DNA from: Lichtheimia corymbifera B2541
Taxonomy: Eukaryota; Mucoromycota; Mucoromycetes; Mucorales; Lichtheimiaceae
DNA: 64,000 nucleotides
Assembly: GCA_000697475.1 (NCBI GenBank)
Contig: JNEU01000912.1
Span: 62,001 to 126,000 of the forward strand
Direction of reading: 5' to 3'
A program made the translations under genes and the position numbers. A model generated the notes under the pieces. That model was not told the origin of the DNA and did no database searches. It worked only from the letters and a program-made list of their open reading frames with translations. Positions within the stretch are counted from its first letter, which is position 1. Each line of letters opens with the position of its first letter. Of the stretch, positions 46,804 to 58,949 are shown piece after piece.

Positions 46804-47835
46804 TCAGTTGGGTATATATATATTTCTACTATGTAGATATGAAAGTTTTTCATAAAAGATCTATCATCTCTGTTTTTACAATTTTTGAGAACCAAAGTAA
46901 ACACTACTCTTATGCTTGGCGTGCAGGGTTCATGAAAACCGAAAAGAATAAAGCAAGACTTTATCTTTTTAAAGTACATAGTCTAATAGAGCCTATCTAA
47001 GACCAAGCGTGGTTTTTAAAGGAAGAGCCTATGATTGGCGTGAGCGTATCAGGGCAAATAGTAACATACAACGTCTAAGCAATATTAGGTGTCATTGTTG
47101 CTGCATGAAATTACCTTGTCATAAAAAGATTGGAACGTGTAAAGCTATGTGCAGGGCTGCAAAATACGGTCTCACCATTTGTTATGGCAAACAACAATGC
47201 TACCCAAGCACTGGATCTGATACCATTTTTGTGTCAATACATTTCGTAGGCTTGAGATGGGACAGTGGGCATCGGTGAATGAGCTTGGCTGTCATTGGCG
47301 GATATTTGTATACCCGTAGTAAGAGATGGTATTATAGCCGCATATATACCCCACCATGTGGAGAAGGTCAAGTTTATTACGAGTGGCTTTTTGGGAGATC
47401 GGATCAGGAGGTGGTGCAATAGATCTATCTGGGTAGTAAGTGTAAAAAACAGAAAGGACAAGGGTCCCTGGGAAACGATAGCTATGTATTACATGGATCG
47501 GATCAGATTACTACACGCTTGCGATCGACGCTAGTCGCAGTTCAAAGAATCCGGGGATGTGAAGGATGTTTATTGATTATGGATCATTATCAACTAAGGC
47601 AAGTGTGTCATGTATATAACGATTCTAATAAGGTGTATGAAGCCATTGTCCATCAACCTAGTTACAAGATAAACATTGGATAGAGTGCATATAAATGACC
47701 GGGGCAAGAAAGCGGAACCAGGATGTTGTTGTTCATTGTGCAACCAGCTTAATTGTATTACAGCATATCAGATTTAAAATCGATTTCTTTTATTCGTTGT
47801 GCCAAGTTTTTCTCATTCGCTTTACACTGTTATCC
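46804..47835. other. upstream region of the siderophore synthetase
   Basis: No firm gene. A cysteine-rich frame at 47,009-47,278 (CHCCCMKLPCHKK ... TCKAMC) and a longer frame interrupted by one stop (about 47,282-47,680) are noted but not called. A TATAAAT lies at 47,690-47,696. GATAA occurs at 47,668-47,672, and on the other strand at 47,587-47,591. GATA factors of the SreA/Sre1 class repress siderophore genes in fungi, so these sites are candidates only. Confidence 0.4.
47690..47696 (+). promoter_or_regulatory. TATA box of the siderophore synthetase
   Basis: TATAAAT about 140 bp before the chosen start codon, with GATAA 18 bp further upstream (47,668-47,672). The spacing allows a transcription start near 47,720-47,760 and a short leader. 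Iron regulation through a GATA factor would fit the gene but is not shown by the sequence. Confidence 0.45.
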
Positions 47836-49918
47836 ATGGTTTCATCGCATTCTGCAGAAAAGAATAGACACTACGGCAAATTTGCCACCACGTCTCGACT
47901 CATTTCGTGTATGGTGACGGAAGGCTTGGTTACGGCTCATTTTGTTCCTCACACCTCCACGTCCATTGTTGGCTTATGCTTGATTCTGCGCAAAAACAAA
48001 GAGCTTCTTGTCGCCGTTCCTTTACGTGGATTGCCTGAATTGGATGCTGAAGAAACAACCGAGCTGAATGGTATCCAATGCACCAAGATTGAGTTGGTGG
48101 ACCCTTGGGATATGCTTCCTTACATTTACGCACCCAAAACCGAGGGACGACAAGGAACTGCACCTTCTCCATCGTTGACGGATGCCACGAGCGTGTTGGC
48201 GACAGTGACCGAGATATTCAAGCGTGTGAACGTCCACGTGGATACCCTGGTTGATGATTATGATGCTGTGGAGTTGTGGAACCAGTTTGCACAGGATTAC
48301 GGTGTTGACAACAAGGAGCTTATTCAAGTCCTCAGCGATGAGTTGGCAAGTTCAATGAACCACCAGAGTAAGTTTGGTTGAATGGCTGGCTATCCATGCA
48401 GTTGCTCATGAGTCATTGGTGTAGCCTACACTTATGATCACCCCAAGCCCTTACCTGATTTGACGTCAACAGCTATTCATTGGGAACAGTCGATTGTTGA
48501 AGGACATGCTACGCATCCCGTAAGTAGATATATAAAAGTGGAAAAGGAAGAGGGGGGCTGAATTTGTATGTACTAGATGCATAAAGCAAGATTAAGCTAT
48601 CCCCCCTTGCCATCCGTGGAGCCAGGTCAGGTGAACCTTGAGCATCCCTCGCTTCGTTTGGTATCCATCCCCTCCTCCTCGGTCAAATTACGTGGTGACT
48701 TTGAAGACTTGATTCGTCCTATGGTGGATGCTATGCTTGCCAAAACGGGTGCATCACGTTCCCAATATGATGTGCTTGTCCCTGTTCACGAATTCCAAAT
48801 CCCCAATATTCAACAACGTTTCGATAATGTGGTCGTTTTACCAGCAGAGAACAATGCACCTGCAGAAGCATTAACATCCATTCGATCCGTGGCTGTCCCA
48901 GGATTGCTCCAAAACTTATCACTCAAGTTATGCATTGGTATCAAGGTTTCCTCGGCATTGCGTATCGTTTCTCCCTTTAGTACCCATTTTGGTCCTGGTT
49001 TCTCTGCCAACGTGGTCCCACGCCTTTCGTACGATCGTAACGTACTTACAATCCAACGTGAAATGGCAAGTGCTATTTATCGTCACGATGATCCACACAT
49101 GGCCAAACACTGCAGTTGCGTGGTGCGTGAAGCACCTGAATCGGATGAGGACATTGATATCGTTGCTGCTGCCCTGGTTGAAAAGATCCAAAAGCCTGAT
49201 ACGGATGAAACACTTGTCAAACATGTATGGAAACTGGATACAGAGGAAAAACGAGTTGCATTCATGGATAGGTATATATCGTGTATTTGGTTGGCTTTTT
49301 TTGATGCAATCGAGACTAAGACTATCCTATTAACAGATATATTCAAACAGCCTTGCAAGCATTTGTACCACCGTTAATCAACAATGGTGTTGCATTTGAG
49401 GCACATGGTCAAAACACAATGGTGCGTTTCAATCGCAAGACTGGTGAGCTCAAAGGATTTGTCATTCGGGACTTTGGTGGCATCAAGGCACATAATGAAA
49501 CTCTAAAGAGGACATGTGGTGTTGAGCTGGATGTGTTGCCCGATAGCACCGTGGTTGCTGAGACTATGGAAGAATGCTACAAGCTCCTATACCATACATT
49601 ATTCCATTCTCAGTTCCACCGATTGATTCGTGTTCTCGACCTTCATCACAATGGCCGCGGTTGGGAGCTAGTACGCAAGCGGTTCAAGGAAGCCGTACCT
49701 CAGGATAATCCCATGTATACATATTTTATGGAACAACAAAAGGTGCCCGGCAAGTGTTTGATGCGGATGAAGCTTAATGAACTTTATCGTGATGTAAGTA
49801 TTAGTACCCTGATGACTAGTTGTTATGATACTAACAGTGTCCTCTTCAATAGTACATCTATGAGCCATTGCCAAACATGATCCTGAGCCATCCTCAAAAG
49901 ATTAATAGCATGCCATAA
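47836..49918 (+). CDS. NRPS-independent siderophore synthetase, IucA/IucC family (rhizoferrin synthetase type)
   Basis: Five exons (47836-48367, 48425-48519, 48577-49271, 49337-49793, 49853-49918) give 614 residues, the normal size for IucA/IucC enzymes. These ATP-dependent ligases condense citrate or another carboxylate with amines to make hydroxycarboxylate siderophores; the characterised fungal example makes rhizoferrin (citrate plus putrescine) in Mucorales. Family motifs: IVEGHATHPMHKAR (the GHxxHPxxKxR box, across an intron), SALRIVSPFSTHFGPG (ATP site region), AFEAHGQNTMVRF and GFVIRDFGGIKAHNE, plus the C-terminal ferric reductase/FhuF-like KCLMRMKL segment. ATG 47836 is preferred: the upstream in-frame ATG at 47695 overlaps the TATAAAT. 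No signal peptide, so cytosolic. Confidence 0.9.
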
Positions 49919-50916
49919 TTGAAACAATGATTGTCTAGACATCAAATAAACCATCATGCATATCAACCACTGGCAACTTGATCCAAACATGTTGATGTAG
50001 TGTAACAATGAATTGGTATCACATACAAAGGTAGCAATGACACTCGGACCACGCGAGAAAGGGGGTTCAATTCACGCATCTTTTTGATGGTGTTAAGGTT
50101 CTAACATGACGACAGCCGCCATTCTTTTCTTGGCACTTTTACTAAAAAGTCTCGGAGCACATCGGTGATGGTTCCTTTTTAGAGATACACAAAGAAGGAT
50201 GATAACGTATCCATTGCTTTCAATCGGCAAAGGAGAACATAGACACCCACACCCCGGAGATTGGAAATTAATAAGTCTGCGCCAATATGCAGCGGATGAA
50301 CACAATAAACGGCCTGCAGGCTCGTATTAGCTGCCCCACGACCTGCTACCGTTTCTAGTAAAAAGTGTAAAAAGGGAAAAGAAAAGCGTGATTATTGCTG
50401 CAAACGCGTAAACCAACTTTGCACAATCAATGCAGCTGAGACCTCCACACACTCTAGGTACCCTTTTTGTTACAAGCCAAGTTAGTAGTAGATTACCATC
50501 ATCATTGTCGTCGTCAGAATTTAGTGAAGAAGGTGATGGTATTAGACTTCCTATTGACACTTGTAACAGTGCGCCATGCTCTCTGCAATTAATCATTACT
50601 ACATGTAAACAAACAAAATGCTGATCATGCATTGTTTTATAAGGTGTGGCACACGGCATATCATGTGATGTGTGTATTCGCATGGACGCAGGATGGTTAC
50701 TCAAAAGCATTTATAGAAAAGAAAGTCAAGAGAATGTGCCTGATGAGCATGCTGCATATTCAGGGCGGATAAAAATGTACATTGGTAACAAGGAGGCCGA
50801 GAAAAAAAAGGGGGTTATTGAGGGCAACCAATATAAAAGGGTGAACTTTAGCTCACTCCAAAAAAAGACACCACATAGCTCTTCTTCTTTTGTTCTCAGT
50901 TAAATCATCCATCATC
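49919..50916. other. intergenic, about 1 kb
   Basis: Spacer between the siderophore synthetase and the small secreted peptide. Short frames on both strands (for example 50,327-50,710 minus) have no domain. The 3' part holds the peptide core promoter. Confidence 0.5.
50832..50839 (+). promoter_or_regulatory. CCAAT-TATA core promoter of the small peptide gene
   Basis: CAACCAATATAAAAGG: a CCAAT element (50,828-50,832) abuts a strong TATAAAAG (50,832-50,839), 78-85 bp upstream of ATG 50917. The following leader is C/T-rich (50,880-50,896). It is one of the cleanest core promoters in the window. Confidence 0.6.
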
Positions 50917-51048
50917 ATGTCGTCCCGCTGGATCCTCTTGTTGCTTGCAATTTTGGCCTTTACAGGAGCATATGCGATCCCAGTTGGCTGCGGACAAACC
51001 AAAACCAAAACCCCCATTTGCTCTGGCGCAACAGGCAAACGTCGATGA
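50917..51048 (+). CDS. small secreted peptide precursor, 43 residues, GKRR C-terminus
   Basis: A 43-codon frame that length cut-offs miss. Residues 1-20 form a textbook signal peptide: Ser-Ser-Arg, a Leu/Ile/Ala core (WILLLLAILAF), then TGAYA as an AxA-like cleavage site. The predicted mature part is 23 residues with two cysteines ten residues apart, five Lys/Arg, several Thr, and the end Gly-Lys-Arg-Arg. A strong TATA box sits 85 bp upstream. I know no family for it. The GKRR end resembles processing sites of secreted peptide precursors (Kex2-type dibasic cleavage), but that is inference. It could be a signalling peptide, an antimicrobial peptide or an effector-like protein. The 3' region contains AATAAA at 51,137-51,142. 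Confidence 0.65.
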   Translation: MSSRWILLLLAILAFTGAYAIPVGCGQTKTKTPICSGATGKRR

Positions 51049-51798
51049 CCGATCAAACGCATCCTAGAGCGACGAACGAACATAACGCTTTTCAACTTGT
51101 AAACTTTCTCTCTTTCTCTCTCGTTATCCACATCACAATAAACGGCTATCCTGTGATGCATCGATAACGCCCTTGTACACTAGATAAAGAAGCAACTGTC
51201 ATCATCACCACCAACTCCTTTTACAATACATATACGCTATCATTGTTCTAAACAACATTGATATATTTGTACAATCATTCATGGAGTCCTTAGTGTATCA
51301 CTTCCACTTTCACGCGAGCTATTGTAGTTGTTTGTAATGGGAAGAGGAGAATGATAACGAAGCTTCTCTCCTCTTTTGATAAGGGGCCAAAAATCATTTG
51401 TAGCAAGCTTACCATACTTGGTTCTCCATCTTCCATTTCAGTGAAGAAAGCTCAGCTATTGAAATAATACCATCTGATATGATTTGCTTGTTACAGAGAA
51501 AAGCATTTGCGTAGTAGCAGTAGTACTAGTGGATGTTGTCAACACATTCCTCAGCTGCTTATAGACTGACAACACTTTTATGATACAAGGAAAAACAATA
51601 TCTCATCTCCTTCCGACCCCGTGGTAAAAAAGGGTAGCTTTTAAACATCTCAGGATGGTATGAATGAGAATTTCATTGTGTGTGGACGCGACTGGGAAAA
51701 AGTACACGTGATTTACTACGCGCACCTCGCACACAATCAATATATCATATAATGCAGCGGCACTTGTCCGCAGCTTTCAACCCCACCCTCATTTAAGC
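51049..51798. other. intergenic, peptide 3' end and RAD50 promoter
   Basis: Spacer with the likely 3' untranslated region of the secreted peptide (AATAAA at 51,137) and the RAD50 promoter side. CACGTG occurs at 51,705-51,710. No gene, repeat or RNA is recognised. Confidence 0.5.
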
Positions 51799-54700
51799 AT
51801 GTCCTGGATCGACAAGCTAGGCATTCTTGGCATACGATCATTCAGTCCAGACGAGCCTTGCTATGTCCAATTCAACTCACCATGTACCGTTATCTATGGC
51901 GCCAACGGCACAGGCAAAACAGCAAGTGATCTCCTTTTTACACACTCTCCCAGCCATAAGCTAATACAAGCTATTGCCAGACGATTATCGAGAGTCTCAA
52001 GTTTGCATGTACTGGTGATCTCCCACCCAACAGCAGGAATGGCGCTTTTATTCACGATGTCAAGGCACGCAAAGCTACACTGGATACGCGATCATGTTGG
52101 GAGTAGTTGTAACTGACTAGAGAGGGCTTTTTAGGTTGCAGGAGCCTCTGAAGTGCGAGCACAAATTCGATTGCAATTCTACAACGTCAACGGCAACAAG
52201 TTGATATGCACTCGAAGCATGTCATTGACTCAACGCAAAACGACCGTCAGCCAAAAGACACTGGATACATCATTGCGTCAATTTGATCCAAGAACGGGTG
52301 AAGTAAGGATGCTGCTGCCTTGCCCAGCGAACGCTTGCAAAATTGATGGGTATGATGTATTATAGATGACAAGTATCAGTACGCGGTGCAGTGATATGGA
52401 TGCAGAGATGCCTTTTCATCTGGGTGTACCAAAGGCCATCTTGGAAAATGTCATTTTTTGTCATCAAGAGGATAGTAACTGGTAAGCGATGATCTTTGCT
52501 GGAGAAATGGTAATCTAACGTGTCATATCATCTAGGCCATTGAGCGAACCTGCCAATCTCAAGAAAAAGTTTGATGACATTTTTTCATCGACAAAGCAAG
52601 TATATCATCAGAGAGTAAAAGAAGCATTTAACTGACTATTGGATAATAGATATACCAAGGCATTGACCAAGATTAAGGATGACCGGAAGGCAAAGGCACA
52701 AGACATCCGTGTGGATAAGGTGGCTGTGACAGGACTCAAGGCTGATATTGAAAAGGCGCACAAGATCAAGAGAGCACTGGATGAGATGCGTAACCGTACC
52801 AATGTGAAGCGCGACGAAGTGAAAGACTTGGATGAGCAACTGGATGAGACTACAGCCGAGATCAATTCACTTTTGGAAAAATACCGAGAGGCTGAACAAG
52901 TTCAAAATCAAATTGTGCAACTTGAACATCGGAGATCGGGTCTGGTTGAGAGCATGGATGAGATCAGCAAAGGCTTGACAGCACGAAGTGAGACGGATGG
53001 TGAGCTCAAAGACATGTTGACGGCTCTCAATCGTGAGGTGGAGCAGGATGAGGAAGCACGACAGGATATCGAGCATGAAAAGATGCGATTGCAAAGACAA
53101 GTGCAAGGCACACGTGATGCCATCGCCAGCAAATTGACCAGCATGGGGCGACTTCAAGCAGCAGCCGAAGCGAATGAGAAGCTTATCAAGGAGAGGGAGT
53201 CTATGTTGCAAGCTGCGAGTGAAGAGTTGGATCTAAGTATGAGCGATTCGGATGAGTCCTTTGTGCACACCATTCGGGATCTTTTACGATCACGTGAAGC
53301 AAATCTGGCAGATGTCAAGGTAAGTCCAACATCGTTTGTTATGTATCATAACACAATACTCATGTAAAATTATAGGATGAAGCACGCAAGAAACAAACCG
53401 AGATCTCTACAGAGTTGCAGGCCTTGAAGTCAAAGCGAGCAGCGCTGGAAGAGGCCAAAAAGCTAGCAAAGCGCCAAATCGTAGGTCGACATTTTATATA
53501 CGCTTGAACAGCAGCGAATCTTACCCGCTTGTTTTATATAGCAACAATCAAGAGAATTGTGCCGCGAACTAGGCGATCAACTTGCAACCATCCACGTAGC
53601 CCAGACAGATCTTGACTTGGCTAATGATCGATTAGCACGCGAGGTATGAGAAGGTTTGATCCAAATAACTGCATATCGTGAAATTGATGGCGGGATCTCT
53701 CTCTCTAGGAAAGCGCATTGGCACATGTTCAGGAAACGTTCTCATCCAAGAATGTGTCACAAGTCATGGCAGAAAAAGAGAAAAAGCTACGAGATATCGA
53801 CGAGCAAATCGCTTCACTTAATGATGAAATGTCACGACTGAGTCGAGAAGGCGATACGAGGACACGTCTTGGATTGAAGCAAAGCGATCGAGATCGATTA
53901 TTATCAGCAGCCCGTTCTACGTAAGTAGAGTTGATGGAATCTGAGGCAAGAGGCTCATTTTCGTTTGTTAGATATAATGAACATGCCGATGAATTAAACG
54001 CTCATCTTGGAAAGGAGACCACTATGGAGACGATGGAGAAGGATGCCAAGTCTATATTACAGTAAGTAGGGTGGGAAGGGGTTGTGGAACTTGGTAAAAG
54101 AGGCTCATGCGTGCTCGTTAGGAAAAAGTCAACACAGCTTCAAACGTCGCAGAATGCTGTTCATCAAGCAAATCGAGAGCTCTCAGGCATCGAAGCAAAG
54201 ATATCCATTGCAAAGGAAGATCGATCCAAAAAGGAGGGGCAAGCTTCAGGTATATGATGGCTTGGATCTTGTGTGTGTGTGGTCGTATTGACACTATCAA
54301 TATCAGAATACCAAAAGACCATCCGGAAGGAGTGTGGTGATAAGGACTTGCAAGAAGAGATTGGGAAGGTTGAAGATGAATTGAAGGATAAGCGAGAGTA
54401 AGTATCCCTGATTGCATCAACATAAGTGAAGAGGGATCGATTGACCGTATCTTTTATGTAGGCAATTGAGCTCTTTGGATGGTGCTGCCAGTATGTATCG
54501 AAGATTCAAGAAGAGAAGTTTGGAAAAGCACAACTGCGCCCTATGCAAGCGAATGTATTCTGACGAAGACGACCAGCTATTTCAACAATTTATTCAATCG
54601 GTAAGCCCCTATCTTCAGCACGTATACTTTAGATGCTTAGTTTTCTTCTTTTCCTAGCTTGAGAAAACAACCGAAGGCATTCCCGTGAAGCAAAAGGAGC

Positions 54701-57107
54701 TGGATAAGATTGTCAAGGAGAAGGAAGCGAGGCGGCAAAAGCTGAAAAAGTTGGAGCCTACTTGGACTCAATTGCAGACGTTGCAACGAGAAATCAAGGA
54801 TTTGGATGAAACAGTCCATGGATATACCCGTCAAAAAGAAGAGAAATTGACAGAAATTGACAAGGTAAGCATACGAGAGAACATTCAATGTCGATCATTT
54901 AGCTCACGTTATCATTGTAGATCAGCATCGAGAATATTGAATTGGAGAATGATAAGCAGCGCATCGAATGGCTTTTGAAGCAAGCAGAAGATGTTTCACG
55001 ACGACGACGAGAAGCTGCAACGCTTGACACTGAGATTTCAAAGCTTGAAAAAGAACTCCAAAGTTCTGGGTCAACACGCACCGTTACCGATTGCCAAAGA
55101 GAAGTGGAGGATTTGTCGGATCAAGGGTACGGTACAGTATAGCGGGTATCAATAACTTTTATCACTCACTTTTGTGTTATTTTCATAGTAAAACCGTACG
55201 TCGTGAAATCAAGCGTCTCCAAGATGATCGTGAAGCAGCCATACGTGAATGCCAGAACGCGGAAAACACCGTGCGCGACGCTCGTGATAAGGTGAAAGAT
55301 ATCCAATTCAAGCTTCAATCCCGAGATCGTGTGGAAAAGCAACTTGAAGCCGCCCAGAAAGAACAAAAGGAATATCTACGTACTATCCATGTAAGCATCG
55401 TTTGATCATTTATGTATACTTGGAGGCTGATGTTTTGTGCAATATAGGATTCGGATGCCGATGTTGAACCGCTTGAGAAAAAGATCGACCAGACATCATC
55501 CTTGTTACTGCAGACTCAAAACGCATGGTCAAGCAAGCAGGAAGATGCTCAAGCATTAGTCAACCAAGCTCGCAATAGATTGGAACGATTGGAAACATTG
55601 AATCGACAAATATCCGAGTAAGTGGGCACCCAACTTTTTTACTAGGTTGCATTCACTAACAGATGGTGATAGATATCAGAATACAGGAGCAGAGGACTTG
55701 GATCAAATGTCTGAAGAAAAGGCTCGCCTTGAGAAAAAGCTAGAGAATTTCCAGACCAAGCAAGCCGATGTGGAAAAGCGAATGAAGGATCTGGAAGCAA
55801 GGATTATGGATCGCAGGAGTATCGAGCGTGAATTGAAGGATCATCTCAGACACCGCACCTACCAAAAGCAGCTCGAGGAATGCGAAGAGCAACTAGGAGA
55901 GCTTCAGCAACAACAATCACAGGTTGACCGGGCATCCTATGAAAGACAATTGGGGACGCTCAAAGCAAAACAAGAAGTGCTCATTGATAAGGTAATATGG
56001 ATTATGTCATTGCTTTTCTCGAAACTAATGCTTTATATTTTTAGCGTGGAGGAATTCATGGTGAAATACGGCAGATGCAAGTTCAAATTGATCGTTATCA
56101 AAGTGACCTGAATACCGATTATCATGAGATTGAGAAGCGATATGAGGATCAGTTTATTCAGCTCAAGGTATATTATCAAGTGATGAGCGAAGAATATAAA
56201 GGAGCGCCCACTAACCACCCCGCGATAGATGAGCGAACTTGCATTACACGATCTCGAAATATATTGCAAAGCGCTTGAGCAGTATGTTGATTGTCAGCTG
56301 AATGGAGAATGATGATAGTCTAATCGAAGTATAATAGGGCTATTATGCGTTATCACACACTCAAGATGTCAGACTTGAACAAGATCATTCGTGAATTATG
56401 GATTGAAATTTATCGGGGAGGTGGTAAGTGTTTTGAAAGGTACAAGAAGGATATTCGCCCAAATAACGGGTATTGTTAGACATTGACTATATTCAAATCC
56501 GAGCTGATAATGAAGGCGCAGCTGCCAACCGATCCTATAACTACCGGGTAACTTGATATTTGATGATGATGATGATGAGCTATATGCTTATGCAAATCTC
56601 TCTCTGTAGGTGGTTATGATCAAGAACGGAAAGGAGCTCAATATGCGCGGTCGATGTAGTGCAGGTCAAAAGGTGCTGACATCCATCATTATCCGACTTG
56701 CATTGGCCGAAGCATTTTGCGTCAATTGTGGTGTTTTGACCTTGGATGAGCCAACGACCAACCTCGATCGTGCCAATATCGAAAGTCTTGCATCGAGTTT
56801 ATCCAGGTAAGTTGTGAATAGCGTTGGAGAGAGGGAATCCAACAAGCATGTTCATGCCCCTTGTTATAGATTGGTGGCATTGCGACGTAACACATCAGGC
56901 AACTTCCAGCTGATCATTATCACGCACGATACCGAGTTTGTGGAGCAGTTACGTCGATCCAATGTAGCAGAGTACTTTCACCGAGTTTATAAGGATGACA
57001 AGTAAGCTTCTATGGTTACATGCATGGACATTTCTTCTAACGTACATACTAGTCAATATTCCAAGGTTGATCAAGTACGAACAAATATGGGTGTAGCTAC
57101 TCGGTAG
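51799..57107 (+). CDS. RAD50: RAD50, SMC-like ATPase of the MRN complex
   Basis: A gene of about twenty exons. Rad50 works with Mre11 and Nbs1/Xrs2 in double-strand break sensing, resection and telomere upkeep. Seen: N-terminal GIRSF and Walker [26 protein letters not shown], long heptad coiled-coil segments, a zinc-hook CALC (54,536-54,547) in mid-protein, and a second coiled coil. The C-terminal head carries [13 protein letters not shown] (signature), [12 protein letters not shown] (Walker B) and [13 protein letters not shown]. The first intron (51922-51980) starts GC and the second very probably does too; only these keep GKT-TIIE and the next exon in frame. The last exon is 57053-57107, which adds a short polar tail after YKDD. 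Confidence 0.95.
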
Positions 57108-57185
57108 ACATAGTCCGTCAATAAAGTTAATTGACATCTCCTCCGACTTGAATTCCCTTTGACTGCTGGGCTCTTTTTCTCTTTT

Positions 57186-58624
57186 ATGCGTTACAATACT
57201 TTGGCAACCTTTCTTTTTCGACAGTCGAATACTCGGCCACTTGCTCAATGCTATCGCCGCCATGCTCGTCCATACATTGCATTTCAGCATCGACATTTGC
57301 AAACGGTCACTGAACCAATGGGGAATCGCACAAGATCAGGTAGGGTCAAGTTGTCTGGGACAACAGTAAACAAACCGCTCATATACCATTATTGGCAGCT
57401 GCTCCCCTAGAAACCTATGATAATACAGCAACTCTTTATGATGATCCATATCAACGAGCTGTCGTGAAACATCTGAATAAGTTATGGCACCTACTCAAAG
57501 ACTACGAACCACACCACAACACAAAGGATCAATCTGTAAGTATCATCCTTGAAGAGATCTCCACACACACTCTCTCTAAACCACATGATTAGATCCGGTC
57601 CCAGTTAGCAAAAGAAGATGCACCTCGTTCAATATACATTTACGGCAGCGTTGGCACTGGCAAAACGATGGTGATGGATCTCTTTTACAGCACACTACCA
57701 ACACCTTACAAGAAACGAGTTCATTATCACGAATTGATGCTCGATGTGCATGCTCGAATTCACGCATTGAACAGCAGCAAAAGCAAAGGCAAAAAGCAGC
57801 ATCCTTTGAGTCAAATTGCGGATGATTTGGCTAGCAACACGTGTATATTGTGCCTGGATGAATTTCAAGTGACGGATATTGCCGATGCGATGCTCTTACG
57901 ACAATTGGTGGATGCATTGATTGATCGAGGTGTGGTGCTTGTGACAACGTCGAATCGTCATCCAACGTCATTATACGAGAACGGGCATCATCGTTTATTG
58001 TTTTATCCTTGTATTCGACGTATCATGAATGATTTCACGGTGCTTTGTCTTGATGGTGGAGTGGATTATCGACGTGCTTTTCGGATGTTTGAAGGAGAGC
58101 AATACAATGACAATGACGCATTTCTTTATCCACTTGATGAATCGACGCGTGAACGAATGAATGATCAATTACGGAAATTGACCAACAATCAACCCATGGC
58201 TCCTTTGGTTGTGGACTTGCTGAATCGTACGGCTCGTATACCCGCTCATGTGGATGGCGTAGGTGCAGCAAGGTTTTCGGACTTGTGTAGCGAAGCATTA
58301 AGTGCAGCTGATTATCTTGCTCTTGTCCGCAATCTACACACGCTCGTCTTGACCGATATCCCAGCTGTCATGGAACGTGTCGAAGTACGCAGATTCATCA
58401 CGTTGATCGATGCTCTTTATGAATCACGGATTCGTCTCTATGCCAGCGCCGAGTGTGCCGTGGAAGATTTATGCTTCAAGCCAGATCCCGAGTCGCAAGA
58501 AATGCTCTTGATGGGTCAACAATCATCATTGTTCACCGGTGAAGAAGAAACTTTTGCATTACAGAGGGCGCTCTCACGTTTGATTGAAATGCAAACTCGA
58601 CAATGGATGACGCGTCGAACATAG
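57186..58624 (+). CDS. AFG1: AFG1/LACE1-like mitochondrial AAA ATPase
   Basis: Three exons (57186-57339, 57399-57535, 57593-58624) give 440 residues. Afg1/LACE1 is a mitochondrial inner-membrane AAA-family ATPase linked to turnover of respiratory chain subunits. The N-terminus is rich in Arg, Tyr, His and Gln with no acidic residues, as in a matrix targeting sequence. Walker A reads GSVGTGKT, where relatives usually have GGVGTGKT. Walker B is CLDEFQVTDIADAM, followed by TTSNRHP as sensor 1. Later conserved parts include DYR, FSDLC, ADYL and RRFITLIDALYE. It starts only 78 bp after the RAD50 stop on the same strand. Confidence 0.93.
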
Positions 58625-58949
58625 TCGTAGTCGTAGTAGATATAGCATAGAATGATGAGTGATTAGATAAAGAGTGTAGTGTAATACCTTAAAAGCTACT
58701 TTCTATTTCGGGCATGATAGGATGTACGTGATGATGATGATGACATCCGTCATTCATGATACCACATGATCATTAATATGTCTTGTTCAGGGGGGAAAAT
58801 CATATCTGGTGTTACATATGTAGATGCATTCAACCCGTTTTTTTTTTCTATGTGTATGTATTGTTCCTTTGGGGTAAGGGATATAGGGAGAAAAGACTAT
58901 TTACTAAAAGAGAAACATGGAAAGAGAGTGCTGCTACTACTTTTTTTTT
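58625..58949. other. convergent spacer with T runs
   Basis: 3' regions of AFG1 (plus) and the acyl-CoA dehydrogenase (minus). Poly-T runs lie at about 58,840-58,848 and 58,941-58,951. No gene is recognised. Confidence 0.6.

Noticed and set aside
47695..47835. Longer N-terminus for the siderophore synthetase from ATG 47695
   Set aside because: That ATG overlaps the probable TATA box and would add a hydrophobic segment not seen in the family; ATG 47836 fits better.
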